Origin: Bacteroidota bacterium
GTDB lineage: Bacteria; Bacteroidota; Bacteroidia; UKL13-3
Direction: 5' to 3'
NCBI GenBank assembly: GCA_034439655.1
Contig: JAWXAU010000001.1
Location: 1-34,156, forward strand
DNA length: 34,156 nt
Shown: piece after piece, positions 7,077 through 15,585 of the stretch
Layout of the letters: the number at the start of each line of letters is the position of its first letter
Position numbering within the stretch: position 1 is the stretch's first letter
Notes under the pieces: generated by a model
Databases searched by the model: none
Seen by the model: the letters and a program-made list of their open reading frames with translations, nothing else
What the model was told of the DNA's origin: nothing
Translations under genes and position numbers: made by a program

Positions 7077-7082
7077 AAACAT

Positions 7083-7506
7083 TTTGAGATAAGTTTTTAA
7101 CTATCTCCTGTCAAATTGTGTTCGGAGTAAATTAATTGGGAGGTCATTATTTGGTTGTTGGGGCACCATAGGTCTTCGGTACATCTTGAAACCCTTGCTA
7201 AATCTCACACCTATGGTGTTTCAAAAACTGTATTAAAATTATTTGTTACCGATACATTGCTCCTATTGGAGAATTTCTGTTACCGAGCACTTAAAGTGTG
7301 GACACCAACCACGAACCCCAATGAGTGACTAAGTCCTTTGAGAGATTCTGAAACAATTCTCCCGCAAGCTTGTGGGGTTTATCATGGACAGGATTACGTC
7401 GCGACAGCAACATCATCGCTCTCCTAGTTAGAGGCGAATCGTTCCATATTTCGGTGGATCAGGTACATCGTACTCGCCGCGGCGAACTACATCGTCAATC
7501 GTAATT
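7083..7506. repeat. Intergenic mosaic of palindromes and direct repeats
   Basis: No gene is visible. Contents are: an inverted repeat CACCATAGGT (7164-7173) / ACCTATGGTG (7209-7218); direct repeats TGTTACCGA at 7244-7252 and 7278-7286 flanking a CTCC-TATT-GGAG hairpin (7260-7271); CACTTAAAGTG (7288-7298); CCCGCAAGCTTGTGGG near 7363; and a heptamer/palindrome unit next to the mutS stop. The TGTTACCGA/CTCC..GGAG unit resembles REP-like units of Bacteroidota. Confidence 0.5.
7474..7485. repeat. GC-rich short palindrome TCGCCGCGGCGA
   Basis: A perfect 12-bp palindrome embedded in ACATCGT-type heptamers (7463-7500), directly 3' of mutS. This is the same palindrome-plus-heptamer arrangement as at 5976-6054. 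Confidence 0.6.
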
Positions 7507-10119
7507 TTATTCCACTTTATCAAAAATATTCTTCAAAAACTGAATTTTCAACAAGGCTTCCATCGGCGTCATGTGGTTGAGGTCAATTTTACGGAACTCT
7601 TCATTGATGCGGGTTAACAACGGATCATCCAAAGTGAACATATTCATTTGCAAGGTTGATTGCGGGATGTTTTTCACTGCAGCTCTAGTATCATTGCCTT
7701 CTATCTCGCCGCGTTGTGCTTCGAGGTGGCTGAGGATTTCGTTTGCACGTTTTAAAACTTGCTGCGGTATGCCCGCCATTTTAGCTACATGTATACCAAA
7801 ACTATGTTCGCTGCCACCGGGTAAAAGTTTGCGTAAAAATATAATTTTATTGCCACTTTCTTTCAGTGATATATGATAGTTTTTAATACCTGAATGGGTC
7901 TCTTCCAACTCGTTCAATTCATGATAGTGCGTAGCAAATAATGTTTTCGGCTTGAAGCTTTGCTTATTCAAAAACTCTGTAATACTCCATGCCAAAGAAA
8001 CACCATCATAAGTACTTGTACCACGACCAATCTCATCGAGCAAAATTAAACTGCGGTCGCTAAGGTTATTGAGAATACTGGCGGTTTCGGTCATCTCTAC
8101 CATAAAAGTACTTTCGCCACCTGATAAGTTATCGCTAGCACCCACACGGGTAAATACTTTATCTACCAATCCAATGTTAGCTTCCGTACATGCTACAAAA
8201 CTCCCTGCTTGTGCCATTAAAACTGCCAGTGCCGTTTGCCTGAGCAAGGCGGATTTACCCGACATATTCGGGCCAGTTAATATAATAATTTGTTGTTCCT
8301 CACGATTCAACATTAAATCATTGGGTATATAATATTCGCCTGCTTTCATATTGCGTTCTATAACAGGATGGCGACAACCGAGCAATTGTAGTTCGTGGCC
8401 TTCGTTCAGTTTGGGTTTGCAAAAATTATATTCGATGGCTGTTTTAGTATAACTACATAGGCAATCAAGCTTGGCCAGTACCATTGCGTTTTGCTGCACA
8501 GGGCCAATATATCCTGCCACTTCTTCCACCAAACTATTATATAGTTTTACCTCGAGCGAAAGTATTTTATCCTCGGCACCGAGTATTTTTTCTTCATATA
8601 CTTTAAGTTCGGGAGTTATATATCTTTCAGCATTTGTCAATGTCTGTTTACGATGCCATTCGGGAGGTACTTTGTTTTTGTGTAAGTGTGTTACTTCTAT
8701 ATAATAACCGAATACATTATTATAAGCAATCTTAAGCGAAGTAATGCCAGTAGCAAGGGCTTCACGTTGTTGCATTTGCAATAAATAATCTTTTCCCGAA
8801 TGCGAAATGGCTCGCAGTTCGTCCAATTCACTATCAATTCCTGCATTAATTACTCCGCCTTTATTGAGGAGAGCAGGAGCATCAGCATTTACAGTGTGAC
8901 CAATTTTATCTATAATAAGTGTACACAAATTTAATTGTTGGCCGAGATGCATCAGCGGAGCATGTCCACTGTTTTCACAAAGCGTTTTAATGCCTGGCAA
9001 TAATTGCATGGAGCGATGAAGTTGGTACAATTCACGAGGGTTTACACGACCCATTGCTACTTTAGAAATTAAGCGTTCGAGGTCGCCCATTTGCTGCAAA
9101 GCATCACTCAATTGTATATAGTCGTTTTGCTGTTTGGTGAAATATTCTACAGAATCCAAACGCTCTTGTATGGGTTGCAAATCTTTGAGCGGCAATACTA
9201 ACCAACGCTTGAACAAACGACTGCCCATAGCGGTATTTGTTTTATCTAAAATATCAATGAGACTTGTTCCTTTTTCGCTGGCAGTACTTAATATCTCAAG
9301 ATTACGGATGGTGAATTTATCGAGCCATACATATTTGCTTTCGTCCAATCGGCTAATAGCATTTAGGTGCGTGATTTCTTTTTGCAAATTTTCCTGCACA
9401 TAATGCAAAGCTGCACCTGCTGCAATAATACCTAGTTCAAGTGTATCAATTCCGAAACCTTTAAGTGTGGTCGTTTCAAATTGTTTTAATAGTTTTTCTT
9501 TGGCAAAATCGGGCATGAAAATCCAATCATCAACAGCATAAGTATAAAAACTATCAGTATATAATGTTTTGAAAGTTTTAAGTTGCGGTTTTGATATCAA
9601 AACTTCGGCAGGTTTGAGACTTTGTAATAGTTTATCGATATAAGCCAAGCTACCTTGGGCAGCCATAAACTCCCCTGTAGATATATCCAAAAAAGCAATA
9701 CCTGTTTGGTCCTTGTCAAAATATATAGAGGCTAAAAAATTATTGGATTTATGGTCGACAATTTTCTCACTATATGCAACCCCAGGCGATACCAATTCGG
9801 TCACCCCACGTTTCACAATTCCTTTGGCAAGTTTGGGGTCTTCTAATTGTTCGCAAATTGCCACACGCTGACCAGCACGAACAAGTTTGGGCAAATAAGT
9901 ATCCAAAGAATGATAAGGAAAACCAGCAAGTTCTATATGACTAGCTTGCCCATTGGCTCTTTTAGTAAGCACGATTCCCAAAATTTGTGAAGCCTTTATA
10001 GCATCTTCACCAAAGGTTTCATAGAAATCGCCGACACGAAAAAGCAGCAGAGCATCAGGATACTTAGTTTTAAAACTAGTATACTGTTTCATCAATGGGG
10101 TTTCTTTTCCTGCAGCCAT
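7507..10119 (-). CDS. mutS: DNA mismatch repair protein MutS
   Basis: Mismatch-recognition ATPase that starts methyl-independent mismatch repair as a dimer, recruiting MutL. Domain order is canonical: the N-terminal mismatch-binding domain with the wedge motif GDFYETF (about 30 residues from the start), connector, core/lever and clamp, then the ATPase with Walker A GPNMSGKS (8251-8274), the GASDNLSGGESTFMVEM segment, Walker B LILLDEIGRGTSTYDG and the FATHYHEL switch, ending in the C-terminal helix-turn-helix dimer region. Start chosen at 10119 (MAAGKETPLMKQY, 870 aa); the ATG at 10146 adds nine atypical residues. Full family length, all key motifs intact. No mutL nearby. A 48-nt hairpin lies 84-131 nt upstream. 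Confidence 0.97.
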   Translation of the reverse strand: MAAGKETPLMKQYTSFKTKYPDALLLFRVGDFYETFGEDAIKASQILGIVLTKRANGQASHIELAGFPYHSLDTYLPKLVRAGQRVAICEQLEDPKLAKGIVKRGVTELVSPGVAYSEKIVDHKSNNFLASIYFDKDQTGIAFLDISTGEFMAAQGSLAYIDKLLQSLKPAEVLISKPQLKTFKTLYTDSFYTYAVDDWIFMPDFAKEKLLKQFETTTLKGFGIDTLELGIIAAGAALHYVQENLQKEITHLNAISRLDESKYVWLDKFTIRNLEILSTASEKGTSLIDILDKTNTAMGSRLFKRWLVLPLKDLQPIQERLDSVEYFTKQQNDYIQLSDALQQMGDLERLISKVAMGRVNPRELYQLHRSMQLLPGIKTLCENSGHAPLMHLGQQLNLCTLIIDKIGHTVNADAPALLNKGGVINAGIDSELDELRAISHSGKDYLLQMQQREALATGITSLKIAYNNVFGYYIEVTHLHKNKVPPEWHRKQTLTNAERYITPELKVYEEKILGAEDKILSLEVKLYNSLVEEVAGYIGPVQQNAMVLAKLDCLCSYTKTAIEYNFCKPKLNEGHELQLLGCRHPVIERNMKAGEYYIPNDLMLNREEQQIIILTGPNMSGKSALLRQTALAVLMAQAGSFVACTEANIGLVDKVFTRVGASDNLSGGESTFMVEMTETASILNNLSDRSLILLDEIGRGTSTYDGVSLAWSITEFLNKQSFKPKTLFATHYHELNELEETHSGIKNYHISLKESGNKIIFLRKLLPGGSEHSFGIHVAKMAGIPQQVLKRANEILSHLEAQRGEIEGNDTRAAVKNIPQSTLQMNMFTLDDPLLTRINEEFRKIDLNHMTPMEALLKIQFLKNIFDKVE

Positions 10120-10202
10120 AATATAACCCACAAAACAACACCACAAAAACTGTCCTTTGCAAACGCGTTATAAACAAAAAGCAAACTTTTTTGTATGTAG
10201 GT

Positions 10203-10250
10203 AGATTTGACAACTCTGCCTACGCTGTGCCAGGCAGAGTTGCCAAATCT
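10203..10250. repeat. Long near-perfect hairpin upstream of mutS
   Basis: Arms AGATTTGACAACTCTGCCT (10203-10221) and AGGCAGAGTTGCCAAATCT (10232-10250), 19 nt each, flank a 10-nt loop. The single mismatch is A:C in plus-strand RNA but G:U in minus-strand RNA, so the structure is fully paired when transcribed toward mutS. On the plus strand a T-rich run follows (GTTCTTATTTTT), which could make it a terminator in that direction, though no plus-strand gene precedes it. It is more likely a dispersed inverted repeat or a leader hairpin. Confidence 0.7.
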
Positions 10251-10409
10251 GTTCTTATTTTTATAAGATGCACTTCTATTCATGCACTATTACTGCATTC
10301 AAATCTGCGATTGTTTTTTGCAATGTTTATAGCATTGTCTAGTTCGTTGACTAATAAAGGATAGTAGCCAACTTGCACTTAAAAGTTTCAGCACTTCGAT
10401 TTGACGTAT

Positions 10410-10968
10410 TCAGTTTTTGCAATAACCCATTTTTAGCTTTGAATAAATATTCAATTGTCTTTCTTTACCTTTATTGCTAAATCCTTCATGGTGTTTATTG
10501 ATTGCAGGGAAATATAAGTAGTTGGATGCAGGTATCTTTATTGATGACCCTCAATAATTACAATCAAAACAAATATAGATGGTACACACAATTTTATTTT
10601 TTATGAAAAAACCAATGCTAAGTCTAGGTTCGAAACACGCCATAGTATAGCCACCATAAGTTAAGGTGTCATTTATTGTTTTTAATAATTCTTTTAGCAA
10701 AGTTGAATCTATTGTTCAAATTGAAGATTTACGTAAAAGATGAAATTTTAAAACATTAAAGTCTGGATCAAGAAAAGTAACCCGATGCTTTTTTTGATGA
10801 GTTATGGAATCATAGTTGAAATTGTATGCCAGTACGCTGTCAAATGTTAAGTGACCAAAAAGGATTATAAAGGATTGTATCCCTTCGATATTCAAATCTT
10901 TCTTCCTCTTGTTGGGCATACGATTTGGAACCACATAAAAACACCAACATACAAACTACATATTTCAT
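10410..10968 (-). pseudogene. Frameshifted secreted protein gene (Bacteroidota hypothetical)
   Basis: ATG 10968 opens a good signal peptide (MKYVVCMLVFLCGSKSYAQQ) and continues to YNPFWSLNI before TGA. The sequence then continues in another frame as FDSVLAYNFNYDSITHQKKH...LLRKSSI, a TGA, then IDSTLLKELLKTINDT, CFEPRLSIGFFIKNK, TIYICFDCNY, another TGA and GSSIKIPASNYLYF down to 10410. The CFEPRLSI..F...K...ICFDCN pattern is, from memory, typical of a small exported Bacteroidota hypothetical family of ~180 residues. One frameshift (around 10850) and two in-frame TGAs disable it. It starts 20 nt after the stop of the upstream T9SS gene and may once have been co-transcribed with it. The remaining DNA to the mutS region (10251-10409) shows nothing clear. 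Confidence 0.7.
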
Positions 10969-10988
10969 TTGGTAATGTTATATAGTCC

Positions 10989-13052
10989 TTATTCTTTCAC
11001 TACAATCTTTTTGAACCAACTGCCATTGTAATCAGTCAATTCGAGCAAGTATATCCCTTCGCCAAATTCAGAAATATTCGTGTTGAAACTATCGCCCGAT
11101 ATGTTGTTTTTATATAATACTACTTGCCCTGTTATGTTATATATTTTGAGGGTAGCATTTTGTTCGCCGCGGCGAATATTGCTGAAATTGATAGTAAAAT
11201 TTCCTTGGGTAGGATTGGGAAATATTTGTATATAGTTTTGATTTTGTTCCGCAATACCAGCATTGTTAATATTATGGCAAATAGTGGTATATGTACAATT
11301 CCCAAAGGTGATAATTACCGCATAATCACCATTCAACACGGGTTTAAAGCTTTGACTGGTTTGGCCTGCAATGGGAGTGTAGTTTTTATTACAGTCAATC
11401 CATTGGTAGGTTTTTCCAGTAGCTTTTGCAGTAAGTATATTCCCGTTTTTTATAACTGCAGTATCTATTTTGTCAATAGTAATATGCAAAGTAATTAAGC
11501 TATCGCAGCCTCTCACGTTGGCAATGGTATCATAATATATTCCAGTACTGTCATAGTTTTTATTATTGAGTTTAACGTTGTAACAAGCCTGAATATTTGT
11601 ATCTGCATTTGATGCGGCACATTGTTTTATTTTATGGATGAACATATCACTGCTGCCTCCCGATATAAGTTGATTGGTTTGTGCAGTGTCGATACCGAAG
11701 TTTGCCGTATCACTAAAATAACCTACAGTATATACATCTCCGAATTTATCTGTTATAATACTTTGGCCTAATTCTGTTTGGGTTCCACCGAATGAATATG
11801 CCCATTTAAAATTGCCCGAAGTATCAAACTTGTATACAAATATATCCAATGAGTTGTGGGAAGTAATATTATATACGGATGCTCCTGGGTCAAAATCCAC
11901 GGTACTATCAAAATACCCGGTACTATATAAATTTCCAAATTTATCCAAAGTAATGGAGTTTCCCAATTCTGTTCCTTTACCACTAATTTGTTTGGCCCAT
12001 GCAAAATTGCCTTTCGCATCTAGTTTTACTACATAAGCATCTGCTCCGCCTGCGGCGGTCATATCATATTTTGGTGGTCCGGGATTAAAATCAACTGTAC
12101 CAATAAAAAATCCTGTGGTATATACATTTCCCAAATCGTCAGACACAATGGAAAGTGCCTGGTCATCGCTCGTGGCTCCTATTCTTTTTGCCCAAACAAA
12201 TTTGCCCGATGAGTCGAGTTTTGAAATAAAGATTTCAGTACCGCCCTGCGATTTTAATGTATAAATTGTGTTGCTCGGGTCGAAGTCCGCATCATCTTGG
12301 TAAAACCCAGTAGTATATATATTTTCGGAAGCATCAATACTTACCGAATTAGCTCCGTCGCTATATACTCCACCCATTGCCTTGGCCCAAATATATTTTC
12401 CTGCCGTATCTAGTTTGATAACATGTATATCAAATTCACCGCTTGATGTGAGGTTTGTGGTATTGCCCGATGGATCAAAATCGACTGTTGATTGGAATGT
12501 TCCAGCCAAATAGATAACATTGTTTTTCAAGCTCATAGAATTTACGTAGTCATATCCTGTTCCTCCAATTCTTTTGGCCCATATAAAGTTTCCATCAGCA
12601 TCCAGTTTCGAAATAAATATATCGTCCAATCCTGCAGAGCCCATATTATATCCTTGCTTACCGGGGTCAAAATCGCCAAAGTCCTGAAAGAAACCCGCGG
12701 CATACACTGCTCCTTCTGCATCAACAGCCATCGTAAGAGCGGATTCCTCAAAATCTCCTCCCATGCCTTTGGCCCATATAAAGTTTCCTTTTGCATCGAG
12801 TTTACATACAAAAATATCTTGACTTAAAGAAGCAGAAGTTATGTAAAAAGTTTTGGTAGGGGAGGGATCGAAGTCCACAATTCCTGTAAAACTACCTGCT
12901 ATAAATATATTTCCACTGGGGTCAACCGCTACCGCATATGCCTCGTCGAATGAAGCACCACCTATTTTTTTTACCCAGTCTAAGGTAATAGTTTGAGCCT
13001 GTATCAAGCCCGCAGTTAGTGAGATGAAGAGCGTAAAAATGATTTTTTTCAT
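10989..13052 (-). CDS. T9SS-sorted beta-propeller (SBBP-repeat) protein
   Basis: A 687-residue secreted or surface protein. Start chosen at 13052: MKKIIFTLFISLTAGLIQAQ is a signal peptide and a -7 box lies 4 nt before it; the longer frame from 13169 is upstream non-coding DNA. The signal is followed by seven ~53-residue repeats of the form WAKxxGG...AxDxxGNxYxxGxFxxxVDFDP, an SBBP beta-propeller (last repeat degenerate, ANFGIDTAQ). Next come an Ig-like segment with CDSLITLHITID and YQWIDCNKNYTPI, and then a type A T9SS sorting domain (FPNPTQGNFTINFS ... GIYLLELTDYNG ... KKIVVKE). It would be exported by Sec, moved across the outer membrane by T9SS and attached or released. A GC-rich palindrome is embedded in frame (RRGE) in the sorting domain. 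Ligand unknown. Confidence 0.88.
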   Translation of the reverse strand: MKKIIFTLFISLTAGLIQAQTITLDWVKKIGGASFDEAYAVAVDPSGNIFIAGSFTGIVDFDPSPTKTFYITSASLSQDIFVCKLDAKGNFIWAKGMGGDFEESALTMAVDAEGAVYAAGFFQDFGDFDPGKQGYNMGSAGLDDIFISKLDADGNFIWAKRIGGTGYDYVNSMSLKNNVIYLAGTFQSTVDFDPSGNTTNLTSSGEFDIHVIKLDTAGKYIWAKAMGGVYSDGANSVSIDASENIYTTGFYQDDADFDPSNTIYTLKSQGGTEIFISKLDSSGKFVWAKRIGATSDDQALSIVSDDLGNVYTTGFFIGTVDFNPGPPKYDMTAAGGADAYVVKLDAKGNFAWAKQISGKGTELGNSITLDKFGNLYSTGYFDSTVDFDPGASVYNITSHNSLDIFVYKFDTSGNFKWAYSFGGTQTELGQSIITDKFGDVYTVGYFSDTANFGIDTAQTNQLISGGSSDMFIHKIKQCAASNADTNIQACYNVKLNNKNYDSTGIYYDTIANVRGCDSLITLHITIDKIDTAVIKNGNILTAKATGKTYQWIDCNKNYTPIAGQTSQSFKPVLNGDYAVIITFGNCTYTTICHNINNAGIAEQNQNYIQIFPNPTQGNFTINFSNIRRGEQNATLKIYNITGQVVLYKNNISGDSFNTNISEFGEGIYLLELTDYNGSWFKKIVVKE
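11163..11176. repeat. GC-rich palindrome inside a coding sequence
   Basis: TTCGCCGCGGCGAA, a perfect 14-bp palindrome, encodes RRGE in the T9SS sorting domain. Its 15-bp context ATTCGCCGCGGCGAA is identical to the intergenic copy at 14008-14022. Confidence 0.6.
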
Positions 13053-13055
13053 TAG

Positions 13056-13064
13056 GCAAAAATA
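13056..13064 (-). promoter_or_regulatory. -7 promoter element of the SBBP protein gene
   Basis: Minus strand TATTTTTGC (TAnnTTTG) ends 3 nt before ATG 13052. Transcription would start at about the A of the ATG, so the mRNA may be leaderless. Confidence 0.55.
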
Positions 13065-13196
13065 GTCGATAATTGGTATATTGTATAAAGTATATAGTGG
13101 TCGGCACTCTGCGTCCGTAACCAGCACCCACTCTAATTGGACAGAGATACGTTGAGGCATAGGTTCCATGGTACTAACTCCTTTTCCGTTGCACCT

Positions 13197-13871
13197 TTAA
13201 TGTTTCACCACAAATTTCAACGTTTGATTGGGCGTTGCAAATGAATTTAATATATAAATACCTTCTGCAAAATTTGAGACATCAATTCCAGAATTTGTAT
13301 ATAGGCCGTTATGATATATTTTACCATCCATCCCAACTATAATTACTGAGAAATCGCGTAGTATATTATTGTTTTCATTCAGCAAGGTTATATACTCGTT
13401 TGCTGGGTTTGGATATAAAGTAAGCGGTAGTAATATAGCAGCCCCATTAAAGTTAATGGTCTTTACCCCAACAGATTTAGCATATTGGTTCACATCTTTT
13501 TGCAACAATTTATAATATATAGTGCCTGTTTGGTCGTTCAGTGAATCAGTGTATGAATAATTTATTTTGGTGAAGCTGTTTCCCTGTGCTGCTTGCTCGT
13601 TAATGGTTTCAAAATATACACCATCAAAGCTGCGTTGTATCATAAATAATTCAGAGCTTGTCTCTGATGTGGTAGACCAAGATAAGGTAACAAGTTTGTC
13701 GTTTTTTATAAGATTGAATGAGCTTAAGATGACAGGCAGTGCCGAGCTTTTGTTAGCTGATGCAGAAGCATAGCCATCGCCACTTCGTCCCTGATATTTG
13801 TTGAGTGTTTGTGCAGTAATAATAGTTTGTAAACACAAAATAAGGCTGGTTGTTATAATTAAGTTTTTCAT
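13197..13871 (-). CDS. Small T9SS-sorted secreted protein
   Basis: A 224-residue exported protein. It has a signal peptide (MKNLIITTSLILCLQTIITAQ), a short GS-rich linker (GRSGDGYASASANKSS), and a fibronectin-like beta domain beginning LPVILSSFNLIKNDKLVTLSW, with TSETSSELFMIQRSFDG and YYKLLQKDVN. This is the domain commonly placed directly before T9SS tails. It ends with a type A sorting domain (LYPNPANEYITLL ... SNFAEGIYILNS ... LKFVVKH). There is almost no other mature domain, so it may be a structural or decoy surface protein. It lies downstream of the SUMF1 gene in the same orientation across 175 bp that hold two GC-rich palindromes and a short ATAAATG repeat. Confidence 0.82.
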   Translation of the reverse strand: MKNLIITTSLILCLQTIITAQTLNKYQGRSGDGYASASANKSSALPVILSSFNLIKNDKLVTLSWSTTSETSSELFMIQRSFDGVYFETINEQAAQGNSFTKINYSYTDSLNDQTGTIYYKLLQKDVNQYAKSVGVKTINFNGAAILLPLTLYPNPANEYITLLNENNNILRDFSVIIVGMDGKIYHNGLYTNSGIDVSNFAEGIYILNSFATPNQTLKFVVKH

Positions 13872-13898
13872 GATAGTATATATTAATGGTTAATGAGG

Positions 13899-13912
13899 TC
13901 CGCCTCGGCGGA
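13899..13912. repeat. GC-rich palindrome TCCGCCTCGGCGGA with ATAAATG heptamers
   Basis: A palindrome followed directly by three tandem ATAAATG heptamers (13914-13934), between the SUMF1 gene and the small T9SS gene. Identical in sequence to the copy at 18170-18183. Confidence 0.6.
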
Positions 13913-14007
13913 ATAAATGATAAATGATAAATGATTGTGTGGTTGGTGAAAACACACAACCCAGGGCAGTTGTGTTTAATGATATAAAATATAAAATTAA
14001 AAATGCA

Positions 14008-14023
14008 ATTCGCCGCGGCGAAT
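14008..14023. repeat. Perfect 16-bp GC-rich palindrome
   Basis: ATTCGCCGCGGCGAAT lies 24 bp downstream of the SUMF1 gene stop on the minus strand. It could terminate transcription but lacks a T-run. Confidence 0.6.
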
Positions 14024-14046
14024 AAAATATCCTTAGGGTGCTGTTC

Positions 14047-15585
14047 TCACCCCCTACCTCCGCGGCCTTGGTGTTTTGCATAGTCGGTGCTGCCTGCCCA
14101 GTTGCGGTCGGATACTCTTAACCTATCCGTGCCGTAGCTCATGCTTCCTCCTCTATAAGCAGAGCCTGTGCCACCTGTAATATTTCCGGAAGAATACCCT
14201 GGCCAGTCGCTGTTGTTTGCATATCCTCCGCTCGTTATATTTCCATCGCCGTGCGATCCTGTAAACGACCTGCCAGTGCTGGTATAGATACCAACCACTC
14301 GTTCCCATACACTTCCGCTCAATTCCATAATTCCATAATAGGATGCCCCAGAAGTAGTTCGGTTTGATGATGAATTTGCAAATACGCCGCAACGTGTTTT
14401 ACCGTCCATGCTTGAGCCAGCCGCTGTTGCAGAATATATACAATTACTTGTGCTGCTGCTACTACTTGCATTGCTCACATATTCTGAATCGGTTGTTCGG
14501 TAACTTAAATTATAATTACCAGTGCCAGGGCTGGTAGTTCCCCACGCAAATTCTTGAGATGTAGGAGTTTGGTGGCCACGACAAGCTTTCTCATATTCAA
14601 GTTCAGTAATAGGCCTTAGTGCCGACCAGTCCAAGTAAGCAGCAACTTCTTGCCAGCTTAGCATATTGCATACAAGTGTGGGTGCTGTGCAAGTAAATAC
14701 TACGGGGTTGGTAGTGCCATTGCCCGATGTTGGGCAAGTGAGGTAATTGCGATTAAGCAAAGTAGCGTAATTGGATAGCACATAGGCTTTTGAAGGAGCA
14801 TCAGCACTAAGGGTGCAGTTCACATTGTAGTTTTGCTGGGTACGTGTTAAGCAATTTAAAAATTCGAGGTATTGACCTTGGCTTATTTCATATTTCATGC
14901 AGTAAAATGCTTGATAGCCTTTAGGAAATGATGCTGACAATGTTGCTGAGGGCCCATATCCGCGAGCATATAAATTGCCACTACTGGTACCCATAGTGAT
15001 TGCACTTTCTGAACTCACACTATATGATCCATACGACGAACTTCCATACTTATAAAATGTATATGATTCGCTTCCGCCACCCGCACCTAAACTATATGTT
15101 GCTTGCGGAACATACACCATTTCGCAGCCCATCACTTTTATATCGTAGGTATCATCATCACCAATTGTGTCAAGTGCATAATACCATTTTAGTTGTACAG
15201 CGGTGAGCGAAAAAGTGCCGCTTCCTGTATCGCTACGGTATATAAATGCACCTTTCTTATCGGTAGGAACAGAAATGGTGGAACCCGATGGAGCTGTATT
15301 CCCTGTAATGCTCAGTGTAGCATGTTTCCAAGTAGTGCCGCTGCTTGTTTTATATTTTATATATACCCAAACTGCGTCCCAATTTACAGTGTCACGGAAA
15401 GAATTTTCCCAACTAAGGTCGAACTGCACCAATATATAATTACTGGTGCTGCCCGATCCAGCCGAGGTGTTCTGCCCCGTTAGTTGTAGGTTAGAGATGG
15501 ATAGATTGTTTGCATTGCTGTGCGAGTACCATAATAAACATATTATGATAACTACTGGTTTTAGGAGGTATGATAGATTTTTCAT
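14047..15585 (-). CDS. Exported SUMF1/formylglycine-generating-enzyme-like protein
   Basis: A 512-residue exported protein. It has a signal peptide (MKNLSYLLKPVVIIICLLWYSHSNA) and an N-terminal beta domain (about 27-150) with VQFDLSWENSFRDTVNWDAV, seen in related Bacteroidota secreted SUMF1 proteins. Next comes MVYVPQATYSLG and a C-terminal SUMF1 fold (about 220-512) with FYCMKYEISQGQYLEFLN, MLSWQEVAAYLDW, RPITELEYEKACRG, ASYYGIMELSGSVWERVV, SAYRGGSMSYGTDRLRVSDRN and a final GRGGRG. This matches family order. SUMF1 folds include sulfatase-activating enzymes and many non-catalytic surface proteins (GldK/GldJ-like); the copper-binding cysteines of true FGE are not evident, so catalysis is doubtful. 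There is no T9SS tail. The coding strand is rich in Ser/Thr/Gly low-complexity stretches. Confidence 0.85.
   Translation of the reverse strand: MKNLSYLLKPVVIIICLLWYSHSNANNLSISNLQLTGQNTSAGSGSTSNYILVQFDLSWENSFRDTVNWDAVWVYIKYKTSSGTTWKHATLSITGNTAPSGSTISVPTDKKGAFIYRSDTGSGTFSLTAVQLKWYYALDTIGDDDTYDIKVMGCEMVYVPQATYSLGAGGGSESYTFYKYGSSSYGSYSVSSESAITMGTSSGNLYARGYGPSATLSASFPKGYQAFYCMKYEISQGQYLEFLNCLTRTQQNYNVNCTLSADAPSKAYVLSNYATLLNRNYLTCPTSGNGTTNPVVFTCTAPTLVCNMLSWQEVAAYLDWSALRPITELEYEKACRGHQTPTSQEFAWGTTSPGTGNYNLSYRTTDSEYVSNASSSSSTSNCIYSATAAGSSMDGKTRCGVFANSSSNRTTSGASYYGIMELSGSVWERVVGIYTSTGRSFTGSHGDGNITSGGYANNSDWPGYSSGNITGGTGSAYRGGSMSYGTDRLRVSDRNWAGSTDYAKHQGRGGRG

Noticed and set aside
10283-10380. A minus-strand stretch reading VQVGYYPLLVNELDNAINIAKNNRRFE as a gene fragment.
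   Set aside because: It has no start, no recognised family and only ~33 codons; it could be a remnant but cannot be supported.
10410-10968. In-frame TGA codons in a coding-like frame as possible TGA recoding.
   Set aside because: TGA terminates the carboxyltransferase gene at 1568 and the SUMF1 gene at 14047 in this window, and the same locus also needs a frameshift, so decay is the better explanation.
12046-12058. CCGCCTGCGGCGG inside the SBBP protein gene as another inserted palindrome.
   Set aside because: The encoded TAAGGA aligns without a gap to the neighbouring propeller repeats, so it is probably chance rather than an insertion.
14047-15585. Calling the SUMF1 protein GldJ/GldK or a true formylglycine-generating enzyme.
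   Set aside because: It has no lipobox as in GldJ/GldK, no clear catalytic cysteine pair, and no sulfatase or gliding genes adjacent.
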